Source of the DNA: Nematopogon swammerdamellus
Lineage: Eukaryota > Arthropoda > Insecta > Lepidoptera > Adelidae
Assembly (NCBI GenBank): GCA_946902875.1
Contig: OX336344.1
Span: 22,155,791-22,219,790 of the forward strand
Direction of reading: 5' to 3'
DNA length: 64,000 bases
A program made the translations under genes and the position numbers. Positions 22,334-32,745 of the stretch are shown in pieces (position 1 is the first letter of the stretch; each line of letters begins with the position of its first letter). Below the pieces are notes generated by a model that ran no database searches, had not been told where the DNA came from, and saw nothing but the letters and a program-made list of their open reading frames with translations.

Positions 22334-24214
22334 TAGGCCTGCCACCCCTCCGGGTTTGACCCGGAGTCTACGGGTTTGAATGGTGTATATCCGGGCTACG
22401 GGTTAACATCGTATATCTCCGGGTTAGGCCGGGCGGGCGGTGCGTCGAGCTGAGCGGTGAATTCGGCTCGGCGTGGGTGGACATCGGACGAATCGGATGC
22501 ATCGTGCGCGTGTGCGCGCGATTATGGGTTCAATTATTATTATTAAAAGTAACAAATTTCACAGAATTACCGAAAATAATTGGAAATTTGTTTCAATACC
22601 GATTATCAATTTGTGCTTTTGTGGAAGGCTTTTTTTCCTGAATGAAAAATGTATGGACAGACGAGGGAAACTGCTTATCAGTCGACATGGTGAAGTCGGA
22701 GTTAATTGTAAATTAATATTATAATATGACCGGTCAAGAAGTATTTGAAAAAGCCAGAGAAAGAAAAGTTTATAAAAAAATTCACAGATTTCGTGCCTTA
22801 CACGACTATCGAGCACATTGAAAATGAATCTATTGAATTCTAAAAAATATTGTCGCTGAGCGACACGAGAAAGACGGGATAAGGAAAAGGTTAGTTGGGT
22901 TCTGATGATGGAGCCGGAAGGAAGCCATAGGAACTCCTAAACTACACATGATAAATCCACCATATTTGGGCTCGTTCGATATAGGAATATAGGTTAGGTT
23001 AAAAGATGCGTCGCGTAGTGAAGCATCTTCTCACCTAACCTATATTCATATCTTCTATATCCTTATATTAAAATTTTATATTTGATATTTATTAATTTGT
23101 TACTTTAGTTAGACATAATGTCAAGCTTATCTCTTTTTCTGTCAAAATTTTAGTTTACATTTTTTAATCTGCTTGTCTTTTTGAAAAATAATAAAAAATA
23201 TATAAATGTAATATTTTTATTTTATTTTTTTGAATTCATTTTCAATGCGACGCATTTCTAACCTAACCAATATTCCTATATTCCTATATCCAACGAGCCC
23301 AAATATGGTGGATTTATCATGTGTGGTTTAGGAGTTCCTATGGCTTCATTCCGGCTCTATCAACAGAACCCTGGACATCATATATGACAAGAGTACTTGC
23401 GAAGACAAATCCAACGAGCCCAAACACGATGGGCTTATCATGTGTAGTTTAGGAGTTTCTATGGCTTCCTTCCGGCTCCATCATCAGACCCCAAATAACC
23501 TTTTCCTTATCCCGTCTTTCTCGTGTCGCTCAGCGACAATATTTTTTCGAATTCCGTAGATTCATTTCCAATGTGCTCGATAGTCGTGTGAGTCTGTGCT
23601 GTGAGGCACGAAATCTGTGAATTTATTTTTTCAAAAAGGTTGAGCTACAGGGCAAACCCTTAACCCGATCGTCTTTGTTTTAGGCTCAAATTGTAGCTGA
23701 CAAAATTGTCCAGAGTAGTTTTTCTCAAATGTTTTATATCATTCTTCGTTTCCAAAATATCGAGCACCAAAATAAAAAATTCTGAAAAAATTTAATTTTT
23801 TTTTCACTATTTCGGCCATAACTTTTTTCGTTTTTACTTTCTCGAATAATTCTTTTTGCGCTGCTGTGATGAATACGCGTCTTTTGAGCCTTTTTTGAAT
23901 ATCATATCTTCACAACTCTCCGAGATATAAGGGGATCGCACTTTTTCGTGAAATCGGGGCCTATACTGGAACGAACGAAAAGACATTTTCAATGTCAAAA
24001 ATCACAAACAAATAAAAAATATGATTTTAAAAATCAAGCTGGTTCTAGCAGCATTGTTTAAATTGTATCGTTAATATAATTATCCGTTTTTAAATTAAAA
24101 TTGTTAATACTTTTTCTTACTAAATGATACATCTGAAAATTTGCATTTTTTTCATGAAAATTTTGAATTTTCTGAATACTCCGGGTCGGCCATTTTCTAA
24201 AGGTGGCAGCCCTA
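22334..24214. mobile_element. hAT-type element with 8-bp target duplication
   Basis: GTCATAAC flanks both sides (22326-22333 and 24215-24222). The ends are TAGGCCTGCCACC and GGTGGCAGCCCTA, imperfect inverted repeats of the TAGGGCTGCCA type seen in hAT elements. The left arm also has GGTTTGACCCGGAG, mirrored by CTCCGGGT at 24180. No transposase is recognisable. The interior contains or was invaded by the palindrome at 22760-23640. Confidence 0.7.
22760..23640. repeat. Long palindrome nested in the hAT element
   Basis: Left arm blocks CACGACTATCGAGCACATTG, TTGTCGCTGAGCGACACGAG, GACGGGATAAGGAAAAGG, GATGGAGCCGGAAGGAAGCC and ATATAGGAATATAGGTTAGG are all mirrored in order in the right arm. The right arm also holds an internal duplicate of the GGAGTTCCTATGGCTTC block. 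A fragment recurs at 47095-47180. Confidence 0.75.
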
Positions 24215-24371
24215 GTCATAACATGCGTCAGTTTTGTAACAACAGAATTTTTGTATTGGAGAGAATGACAATTAATGTCGAGGAGCCGAAGGAAAAATGC
24301 GTAAAAATGCCATTAAAATATCTCTGTCACACTTCTTTACTCACGTATCTTATGTCGGTGTACCAGTTTTG

Positions 24372-24590
24372 TGTCTGTATTTTTATTTGTATTGTGTCCA
24401 TATTTCAGTTTTGTGTCTTTATTTCTGTTTTGATTCTGTATTCCAGTTTTAAGTCTTTATTTCAGCTTTGTATCTGTATTCCACTTCTGTATCTGCATTC
24501 AAGTTTCGTGTCTGTATTAAAGTTTTGTGTCTATATTCCAGTTTGGAATATGTATTCCGGTTTTGTGTCTGTATTCTTATTCTGTATACT
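24372..24590 (+). repeat. 18-bp minisatellite
   Basis: About a dozen degenerate copies of TCTGTATTCCAGTTTTGTG-like units. Open frames on both strands are translations of the repeat. Confidence 0.7.
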
Positions 24591-25191
24591 TTAACCTGGA
24601 TCTCCGGCGCGAGCCTCCAGATCGTTACAGAAATTTTAATAATACGTGTCTTGCTGTCGCATTCTACCATCTAACCCTCTAATACTGAACAAAAGGGACA
24701 TAAAATCGACGAAATCGAGGATTCGTATTACCCGTGTCTTCTCCTCCAAAACTGGATCGATTTTTAACATGTTTTCGTCATCTATATTAGAAGAAAATTG
24801 TATATGTCTGTATAAGTTTTCCTTTTTCTTACAGTCATGAAAGTGGTGGACTGGACGTCTGTCTCCGGCGTTCAATTTTGATAATTTTTGGAGTGTCCCA
24901 GCTCCCTTAAGAACTAATTTATATAAAAAAAAAACTAAACGTGGACACGAGCGTGTGGTTGGTACCAACATCATATTAAAATAATTGCTCTACTACCATA
25001 AGTCAGGGGAAAATAGACCTATGTATGGACAAAGCGAATTGAAAATTAATCGAGAATTTTCTCTAAATCTCGAACTGTTGATCTGTTGTATCTGTCAGGT
25101 CAACGCAAATTTCTGCGTTGTGTCAAATTTGATGATTTTAAATTGAATGTTTCTCTCTCTCACACATTGTCGATTGGCATATCCCTTATAC
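24591..25191. other. No gene seen
   Basis: A 112-codon reverse frame (24974-24636) has no recognisable domain. Nothing else. Confidence 0.35.
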
Positions 25192-25500
25192 CGTGTGGGG
25201 CCTAAAAGAATAGCCCCACTGCATCTTTCCCCGTGTATGTCGTAAAAGGCGACTAAGGGATATGACTCCCTTCTTATATTACTTGGTGGTAGGGTTTAAC
25301 CCTCCCGGGTTGGTACCGCCGCACTGAATGAAAGGTCAGTCGATTCGGCTATGTAAATAGTTTGTGTTCTCCGTCCAGTTCAGTGTAGCCGGCACGACCG
25401 AATGGAAGCACTGACGTGGCACCAAGTTCACCCGGTGTTATGGGCTGACATCACGGATGTTGTAGGTGATGTAGCCAACCGTGTCAGTTTCCATAAAAAA
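25192..25500 (+). mobile_element. Chimeric SINE: B head on SINE-A body, copy 2
   Basis: ACCGTGTGGGGCCTAAAAGA head joined to the SINE-A body at the same GGGATATGACTCCCTTCTTA junction as 13927. Ends TTCCATAAAAAAAAA. Confidence 0.75.
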
Positions 25501-25534
25501 AAATTGGTTGTCTGTAAAGTCGGTTTACGGACGA

Positions 25535-25744
25535 TAGTTTTACGTGATAACTCTGCTGCCCTGGTACTTTAGAACCAGAGAGATAAATGTGTACAAGCCG
25601 ACGCTTGGGCAGATTGTGCCTCTCTATCGCTTGTTACGCGCTCTCGCTTGCACACACAGGCTCAGATGGAACGTGACACTTTTTCGTGCGTGCAGCCGGC
25701 GTTCATCAATTTATAAGACGTGACGTTATCACGTCAAAAAACTT
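25535..25744. mobile_element. MITE-like element
   Basis: AGTTTTACGTGATAAC near the left end and GTTATCACGTCAAAAAACT at the right end are inverted repeats with a 2-base gap. Non-coding. Confidence 0.55.
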
Positions 25745-25992
25745 CTATACTTAATGAAAATTGTGTGTATGCCGACCAACATGCTGGTAACAATGTAAAA
25801 TTAACATAATGTTTGACAATGCCATTCCTGGACAGTTATTCCCATTGCTAAAAGCATTTCGAGAGAGATCAGGAATACCGTAAACAAGCGATGTCATAAA
25901 CTACTGAGTCCGTACGCACGACCGGAATGGGTTTCAGTAACGTTTCGTGTTTCGTTTAGTGAGACACCCAGTCGTTTTGGAGTGGGTGATTT
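25745..25992. other. No gene seen
   Basis: Unassigned. Confidence 0.3.
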
Positions 25993-26090
25993 TTAGGGTT
26001 TTGTGTCCGTCGTACAGGACCCTATTACTAAACCTACGCCGTCTGTCTGTCTGTATGTCTGTATGGCTGTCCGTCTGTTCCGCGATCGCG
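25993..26090 (+). mobile_element. Family C 5' fragment
   Basis: AGGGTTTTGTGTCCGTCGTA, CCCTATTACTAAACCTACGC and CTGTCTGTCTGTATG. Confidence 0.6.
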
Positions 26091-26184
26091 ACGCGGTCCA
26101 CGCACACAACACACACGTCATTACTACAACCAGAGCTAAACTAACTTCGTGAGATAGAACGTCTGTACCGGATTAGATTAAAAA

Positions 26185-26580
26185 AGCACTTTACACATAC
26201 TGTCCGCGCGCGAGCTCCGAGGAATCGGGGGCTGGGGAAGCGGGCGGGTGTACGCCCCTCCCGACCGTCGCTTCACACCCCGCGCGCTCCCAGTACGAGT
26301 GTTGGCCTTGACGCGAGAGAACGCTTATCGATGTTGTAGTCGTAATATGCGCGCGTATTAGTCAATCGTATGTTAATTCGTTACTCTTTAAGTTATTACC
26401 GGACTTAATTTTGTGTGTAAATTTAATATGGATGAAGAAGAAATTGCGAGCACGAGCAATGAGAACAGGGAGAAAATTTATATCGATAACGTAATATCGA
26501 CTAAATCACTGCACTAGGTTATTACGTCAACATTCCTTAAACTTAATCGGAGCTCGCGCGCGGTCTGTACTAGTGTAGTT
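26185..26580. mobile_element. TIR element carrying a promoter-like block and a short frame
   Basis: CCGCGCGCGAGCTCCGA (left) is exactly mirrored by TCGGAGCTCGCGCGCGG (right), with weaker similarity outward (ACACATACTGT against ACTAGTACAGA). A GC-rich left half is followed by ATG at 26429 and a 29-codon frame starting MDEEEIASTSNENREKIY. It looks like a non-autonomous element keeping the 5' end of a parent gene, perhaps its transposase. Confidence 0.55.
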
Positions 26581-27179
26581 TTCTTATGGGTACTCGCGCG
26601 ACGTTTGGTTCTTGCCAAACTTGGAATTGAGCCACCGGTCATATGCATGCATGAATGAACGTAGGCGTAGATGAATTGGATGAAATTATCAAAAATTAAC
26701 TTAGTCGAACCGGAAATAGAATAAATTTGCCATCACCATCCCTTCCCAGCATAGGAAGTACTTGCCGGAAGCAGAGCGACTTCAAAATTTGACAAATTCT
26801 TTGCAGCGAAGTTTCCAAAGGCGAACGACAATAAAATCAATTTGAAAGTCCACATTTTATGCTCGAGTCGTTTGAAAATGGCATTCATTGCTTCTGTGGG
26901 TAATTACGTTTTCTCCAAACGTAAAATCACACAAAAGGCAATTTAATTCCTTTTTTAAACACTTTGCGACTTTCGCTACTGAAAATGGAAATTGTAAAGC
27001 AGGAAATATTGTTTTTTTATTTCATAATATTCCCAGTCACTGCTCTACAGTAGCCATAGCCTACAATTAGGTATATTATATACTAGCGGTGCCCGCGGCT
27101 CCACGGCAAAGTTGGTGAGAACTCTGTGTAAAGAGGTTGAGTAGTTTTCGAGTAAATCGCGTGAAAACGATTTGATTGT
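26581..27179. other. No gene seen; repeat scrap at 27082-27175
   Basis: 27082-27175 (ACTAGCGGTGCCCGCGGCTC, AGAGGTTGAGTAGTTTTCG) is a common lepidopteran-style repeat start. The rest is unassigned. Confidence 0.35.
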
Positions 27180-27550
27180 CAGCCTCGGTAGCTCAGTGGT
27201 GCGGTCGGTCGAATGTTGTTAAGCAACCCTGAGCGCGGCCAGTATACTTGGATGGGTGACCGTTCGACCGTTGGAGGATTACCGTGGTTCGAATTCTACG
27301 TAAAACTGTAGGTCCCTTCCCTTCTTATCTTACTAGGTAGTACTGTTTGTCCCGCCCGGGTTGGTACCACCGTAGTGAATGAAACCTCGGTCGAAACGGC
27401 TATGTTAATAGTTCGTGTTTTCCGTCCTGTTCAGTGTAGCCGACATGGAACGAAGGGAAGCTCTGACGTGGCACCAAGTTCACCTGGTGTTATGGGCTGA
27501 CATCACGGATGTTGTAGGTGATGTAGCCAAACGTGTTAGTTTCCATAACA
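27180..27550 (+). mobile_element. SINE-A, full length
   Basis: CAGCCTCGGTAGCTCAGTGG (A box), GTTAAGCAACCCTGAGCGCG and CTTGGATGGGTGACCG (5S-like), GGTTCGAATTCTACG (B box), then the core and body to TTCCATAACAAAAA. Confidence 0.85.
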
Positions 27551-27723
27551 AAAATAATTAATAATTAAAAAATAGCCTTGTAGGGTATCGCTGCTAGGTA
27601 AACCTAAAAATAGTCATGAAAAAATTTCATTTGATGTCACCTCGGTGTTAAATAAAAAGCTTCTCCATTTACGGCAATCAACCGGCTAGGCGTTTAAAGT
27701 TGGACCTTTAGCCTGGCCACATT

Positions 27724-28122
27724 ATATAAGGTGTTTCGTTAGTCATGTTAAAAATTTCGGGAGGGTTACATACACACTCAAATAAACACTTTACTTAAAA
27801 AAACATATGTTTATAGGAGCATTTTTTCTCCTAACAAAAAAATAAAATCAAATAAGTAGCTGTAAAAACCAATCATAGTGACCTTGTGACTTACTTACAA
27901 CAAACAGCTGTTCTGCGTTTGAACATAGTACGGTCATTGACCCCGTACAATGCAAGTTACCTACTGTTACACACAGGTTAACGTTTAGGTAGCAAACATG
28001 TTTTGTTAAATTTCTCGAAAAGTAATGCTAAAAACATTTAATTTTTTTTTCGTAACGTGTTTATTTGAGTGTGTATGTAACCCTCCCGAAATTTTTGACA
28101 TGACTAACGAAACACCTTATAT
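27724..28122. mobile_element. MITE N, intact copy
   Basis: Ends TATAAGGTGTTTCGTTAGTC and GACTAACGAAACACCTTATA are exact inverted repeats. Further in, TTTCGGGAGGGTTACATACA and CACTCAAATAAACAC are mirrored too, giving arms of about 65 bases. The interior (AACAGCTGTTCTGCGTTTGA, CATAGTACGGTC) recurs in reverse at 48535-48846. Confidence 0.85.
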
Positions 28123-29729
28123 AGCCTGTTTTTTCATCTGCAGAACACCCTCACCTCTCATCTTCAGACACCTTCAGACTCAGCACCACTGGAATTGGGC
28201 TTTTCAGAACTCATCGGTTCTCAGAATCGTTTCTTTGTCGCACCGCTAGGGTATGCAATTATCTTAATATTTTATGATTTACCTACTTTTAATTGACTAC
28301 TGGCTGCTCCTATGGAGACGAAACGGAGCCCATATATTTTTTCCGCCAATTATCTTGGGCCCGAAACGGACCCCATCTTTATTCTCAAATTACGGTCGCA
28401 CGAATTGGTCTATTGCTCTTTCAATCGTTGATGGGGGCTATAAGTGACACCGGCAATTATGAACTAACCATTTTTCTTGTCTCCAAAGACCAATTATGAA
28501 TAATAAAACGAACGCTAGCTGTCAGCTGACAGTTTCTTTGTTCTCATAATTCTCACGAGTTTCGAGGTGACGCACTTCTGCGAAATTATTTATTATAAGT
28601 GTATTCAAGTGCATCTATGAGCTAAAGGTTAGTAAATAGTGTTATTTATTAGTTATTCTACCAATAGAAGATGCATTACGAGTTCGGGTGGCGACAAAAG
28701 TCATATTTTTCGTCGCTCAAAAATGTTTGTTTATTTTTGTATGAAATGTGTAAACAATGACTTTGGGGGCATATTTTTCATGGAAATATAGCTTATTTTT
28801 CCAATTTTCTTCGCATTATTATACAAACATACGATCAGTTGCAAAATAAAAGAAGGTTTAGTTCAAATAATATATTTATAAAATTGGGAAAAAATATCAC
28901 GCGCGTGCCATCTCGGAGTTTACGGAATGTCCCAGGATGTTCATGTTGAACATCCGATTTCGCTGATTTCTGTAAAGAAAACGTATATTATACTTTACTA
29001 TTTCTAAAAGTATGTTTCTTTACGAGTATTCTGATATAAATATTGTAAAGGTATGTTTTGAATTTATTTTATAATGAATTTTTCAAAAAAAAATTGGGAT
29101 TTTTTTTTCTACCTAAAATATCTGGTACTTCTAAACAAGGTAAGCCTCACTGTTTCACATGGATTTTAGGAAATTTTCTAGGCTTTCTAGGACAGAAGAG
29201 TTTATAGATCTAACTTTATTAGTTTCCGAAATATCTGCGTTTATGTCGAGGTCGGCGCTCATGTGCGCGCGCGCCGTCCGCGGGCCACGCCCATGCGGGA
29301 GTCTGGGGGCTGTAGACATATTATAACGCGGGAGCGTACAGGTAAATGTTTAATATTTTACTTTTGACAATTTTTATTTAACTTGCCCACTGATATTATT
29401 ACATTTTGTTTTATATTTAACATGAATAATGTAATAGACTCATATAACTAAACATCTTTTATGTACTTAAGTTTAGTTTTAAGCATCAACTAAGATAAGT
29501 GTAGTTTTGTAGTTAGTACACAACAGTGTAAGTTTCCTGTTCGCTGTAAACCACAGCATTATTGAAAAAAAATTTTTTTTTTCAATTTCTGTATTGGACG
29601 AAGGTTTTTTTTGCTCGATATGCACGCCACAACACCACATCACCCTAATCTTAAAAAATATTCCTAAATTTTATACATACACTACGACTTGTCTAAGTGT
29701 GCACCGACGCCTAATCGATGTATTATAAA
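28123..29729. other. Unassigned; two promoter/donor-like spots
   Basis: No coding gene. 28600-28640 ends CTATGAGCTAAAG/GTTAGT and 29320-29340 ends GGGAGCGTACAG/GTAAAT. Both look like untranslated first exons with donor sites next to GC-rich or CpG-bearing sequence (29240-29335). One of them could be an upstream NPF leader exon, but nothing here proves it. Confidence 0.2.
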
Positions 29730-29826
29730 AAACCGGCCAAATGCGAGTCGAACTCGCGCACCGAGGGTTTCGTATCGCCATGTCATGGTTAGCGCCACTC
29801 ACGCCATCTATGGCGTGTTATGAAAT
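29730..29826 (-). mobile_element. Family C 3' end, reverse
   Basis: AACCGGCCAAATGCGAGTCG, GCGCACCGAGGGTTTCGTAT and ACTCACGCCATCTATGGCGT. Confidence 0.75.
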
Positions 29827-29849
29827 CCTTCCTTCCTTATCCTTACCTT

Positions 29850-30085
29850 TAATAAAATCCAACGTCTGCTTTCTGTCTGAGTGTCTGAGTGTCTGAGTGT
29901 ATGTCTGTCTGTCCGCTTATAACTCGAGAACCACTGAACCGATTTTAATAAAAAAAAAAATCTACGGTAGCTTGATTCTTCCCATCAACTATAGGCTACT
30001 TACTATCACGCTAAATGGCTTATGAGGTTAGCAGTGAAGTGAAATATGAGAGCGGGCGGAGCCGCGGGCACAGCTAGTGCTTCAT
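29850..30085 (-). repeat. Repeat L with (GTCTGAGT)n stretch
   Basis: GTCTGAGTGTCTGAGTGTC, CGAGAACCACTGAACCGATT, CACGCTAAATGGCTTATGAG and CGGAGCCGCGGGCACAGCTA; partly shared with 11375-11575. Confidence 0.5.
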
Positions 30086-30104
30086 AATAGTTAAAATTCA
30101 TGAT

Positions 30105-30392
30105 TAGTTAAAATGCTTCGTACTCTGTTCGGGATGGCGCGCGCGCATACACTTTTTGGTTTCTTCTATGGGAACCTCCAGCATTTTTTACTTTTTCTTA
30201 TTTTTATTATTTTGTTGTTATATCGGCACATATTCTGCACATATACATATTCTGTGAAAATTTCAAAGCGCTACCTATTACGGTTGAAGAGATACAGCCC
30301 TCGGACAGACGGACGGACGGACAGACAGACAGATAGACGGCGCGGCGTAGGCTTAGTAATAGGGTCCCGTACCGGATACGGAACCCTAAAAA
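30105..30392 (-). mobile_element. Family C, reverse, 5' two-thirds
   Basis: Reverse copy from GCGCGCGCATACACTTTTTG through GACAGACGGACGGACGGACA to GATACGGAACCCTAAAA at 30375-30387. Confidence 0.75.
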
Positions 30393-30394
30393 TA

Positions 30395-30605
30395 AAAAAT
30401 AAAATATGGAACTGTCTTCCGACGAGTATGCTTCCCGAATTCTTTAACCTGGGTGTTTTCAAACGTCGTAATAGCAGGCTAGACAGCCTAGCAACAGTCC
30501 GCAAATCTGCTGGCATGGCACCTAACTGAGCGTGGTTTCGCGAGGAGAGGTGGCTCTGTCGACTGCAACATTGGTCCCTCGGCAGAGTCACCAATGTTGG
30601 CTTAC
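30395..30605 (+). mobile_element. LINE 3' coding end, second family
   Basis: WNCLPTSMLPEFFNLGVFKR is a typical non-LTR C-terminus. It is followed by a 3' UTR with GAGCGTGGTTTCGCGAGGAG (also at 16295) and an A-rich end. It adjoins the family C copy directly. Confidence 0.65.
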
Positions 30606-30864
30606 AAAATAAAAAAAAATATAAGTGACGCTTGTTTTCAAAATTTGCGACTGGACCACAAAAATATGAATAAATAACTAAGCATCATGTATTTTGCCAA
30701 ACGTGTGGTGTCTGTATGACTGGCAAAACTACCAAAGAATATTTATCACTAATTTATCCCTCCGCAAAACTTAACTAATATAAATTAAACCTAATAAACA
30801 TAACGTTACATTAAAAAAAATCCTCCAATTCGACCGTCGTCATCTCCCCAGCGGTACCTAGCGC

Positions 30865-31012
30865 CAAGAACGTTAGAAGAGGTAGGGACGTCGGACTGTC
30901 CAATGCTTGTATGAGAACTAGCGTCGCCGAGCTCCGCGGGTAGCGGAGGGGACGGCGCGCGCTCTGATTGGGTGGTATCGGGAAGGTCCGACGGCCTCTT
31001 CTAACGTTCTTG
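30865..31012. mobile_element. 148-bp hAT MITE with 8-bp target duplication
   Basis: CCTAGCGC is duplicated at 30857-30864 and 31013-31020. The ends CAAGAACGTTAGAAGAGG and CCTCTTCTAACGTTCTTG are perfect 18-bp inverted repeats. Non-coding, GC-rich centre. Confidence 0.85.
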
Positions 31013-31020
31013 CCTAGCGC

Positions 31021-31347
31021 ACTGGCTGCGTTGCTCCTCTGAATTTCGAGGCTAATATAATAACTAACAATGCACTTAAAATAATACGAATTTAAAAATA
31101 GAATAATTTTATTCATTGTATGAAATGCGACTTACCTACCAGACAATGCTGAACAAGGATACCGCATACGTTACTCCATTTTGTTCCTAAATAACTTTGA
31201 AGCGTGTGGCAGTTAATTTTATTTTCTGACCGAGGTTGTTTGCTAAATAATTTGTTTCGCGTAGAGAGTTCCCAGCTGACTCCGTGCGGCGTTATTGAGG
31301 GCAGAGGAGAGAGATAATAACATACCTACAGTTTCCACTTATTTTTT
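31021..31347. other. No gene seen
   Basis: Unassigned. Confidence 0.3.
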
Positions 31348-31757
31348 AGGGTTCCGTATCCGGTATGGGACCCTATTACTAAGCCTACGCCGCCGTCTGT
31401 CTGTCCGTCCGTCCGTCCGTCCTTCCGTCCGTCCGAGGGCTGTATCTCTTGATACGTAATAGATAGCCCGTTGAAATTTTCACAGAATATGTGTTATTAT
31501 TTATTAACTTATTATGGCCGATATAACAACAAAGAATAAATAAAAAATTCATGGGGGTTTCCATAGAAGAAACCAAAAAGCGTATGCGCGCGCGCCATCT
31601 ACCGAATAGAGTACGAAGCATTTTAACTAATCATGAATTTTAACTAATATGAAGCATTTCATAACACTACTTAGATGGCGTGAGTGGAGCTAACCATGAC
31701 ATAGAGATACGGCACCCTCGGTGCGCGAGTTCGAATCGCACTTGGCCGTTTTTTTTC
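31348..31757 (+). mobile_element. Family C, full length
   Basis: AGGGTTCCGTATCCGG start, CTGTCTGTCCGTCCGTCCG, CACAGAATATGTGTTATTAT, GCGCGCGCGCCATCTACCGA and GATACGGCACCCTCGGTGCG, then CACTTGGCCGTTTTTTTT. Confidence 0.8.
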
Positions 31758-32055
31758 ACAAAGAATTTTGATAGATTTTGATCTACTTTTGTATATATAT
31801 TTTATTTCAATAATAGGTGGAAAAAAAAAATACCAGGCCAAGTTCGAGTAGGACTAGCGCACCGAGATTCAGTACCAAAGTACCAACACGTAGTTCGCCG
31901 GGTTTGGTTTAGTTTTATTATTTGTTGAACATTTTGGCTGTTACGTCTCTCCCCTTATTAGCTTTCATATCTTACTGCGAACACCCTGCATACACAGACT
32001 ATCTTTTTATTAGAATTTTTTTGGACATTCAATTGTTTTATTTTTATTCATTCTG
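31758..32055. other. Unassigned with a family C scrap
   Basis: 31838-31890 (CAAGTTCGAGTAGGACTAGC, GCACCGAGATTCAGTACC) is a degenerate reverse family C 3' end. Confidence 0.35.
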
Positions 32056-32080
32056 AAACGGTTGGCTACATCACCTACAA

Positions 32081-32639
32081 CAAGGGTCTTCAACCCGCGG
32101 CCCGCGGGCCGCTTGCGGCCCGCGGTTGCGTCCTTGGCGGCCCGACATTAGATTGACAAAATTTAATTCACATGTCTACAAATTATACCTATTTACAGAC
32201 AGAGAAGAAGTTCAGATGGAATTGATAGAATTACAGTGCAACTACTTTGAAGGACAAATTCAATTTAGGTTTGATCGAGTTTTACTCAAAATACATCCCT
32301 ATTTCAGATTTTCCTAAAATTAGAGATCATGCACTGAAAATGACATCTCTGTTTGGCACCTCATATCTTTGCGAACAATTATTTTCTCGAATGAAAAACG
32401 TAAAATCGAAGGCAAGAACTAGAATCACCGATGTTAATGTTAATTAATTTTACGTTAACTAACGTTAATTACGTAATCATTCTAGTTTGTAAAATTACGT
32501 AATAAATAAGTTTAATGATTATATTATTGCTTTTTAATTACTTTTAGTTTACAATGTAATGTCTTTCTTATGTTGTGGCCCGCCAAACCAATATCAGAGT
32601 ATACTAGGCCCTTGACTTCAGAAAGGTTGAAGACCCTTG
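32081..32639 (+). mobile_element. hAT element, 559 bp, intact ends
   Basis: CAAGGGTCTTCAACC (left) and GGTTGAAGACCCTTG (right) are perfect 15-bp inverted repeats. The target ACCTACAA is duplicated at 32073-32080 and 32640-32647. It keeps only the C-terminal part of a transposase (next entry), so it is an internal-deletion derivative needing a helper. Confidence 0.9.
32186..32447 (+). pseudogene. hAT transposase C-terminal (dimerisation) fragment
   Basis: Frame 1 reads EEVQMELIELQCN, then a shift at about 32240 leads into LKDKFNLGLIEFYSKYIPIS, FPKIRDHALKM, SLFGTSYLCEQLFSRMK and SKARTRITD. This matches the C-terminal hATC dimerisation region of hAT transposases related to ZMYM/GTF2IRD2-type domesticated proteins. 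The catalytic DDE residues are absent (N-terminal and central parts deleted), and the frameshift makes even the fragment non-functional. Confidence 0.8.
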
Positions 32640-32745
32640 ACCTACAACATCCGTGATGTCATCCCATAACACCGGGTATAAGACTTGTATTAGGAGGAAT
32701 TATAACTATAAATTATTGAGGTTATTTTGGTTCTTTTAATAATAA

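Larger units (their letters stand above)
32056..32690 (-). mobile_element. SINE-A tail split by a hAT insertion
   Basis: GAAACGGTTGGCTACATCAC before 32081 and CCTACAACATCCGTGATGTC after 32639 join into an ordinary reverse SINE-A tail. Confidence 0.8.

Noticed and set aside
27180..27320. tRNA or 5S rRNA gene
   Set aside because: The A box, B box and 5S-like block are parts of a dispersed SINE followed by a body and A-rich tail; no complete cloverleaf or full 5S gene.
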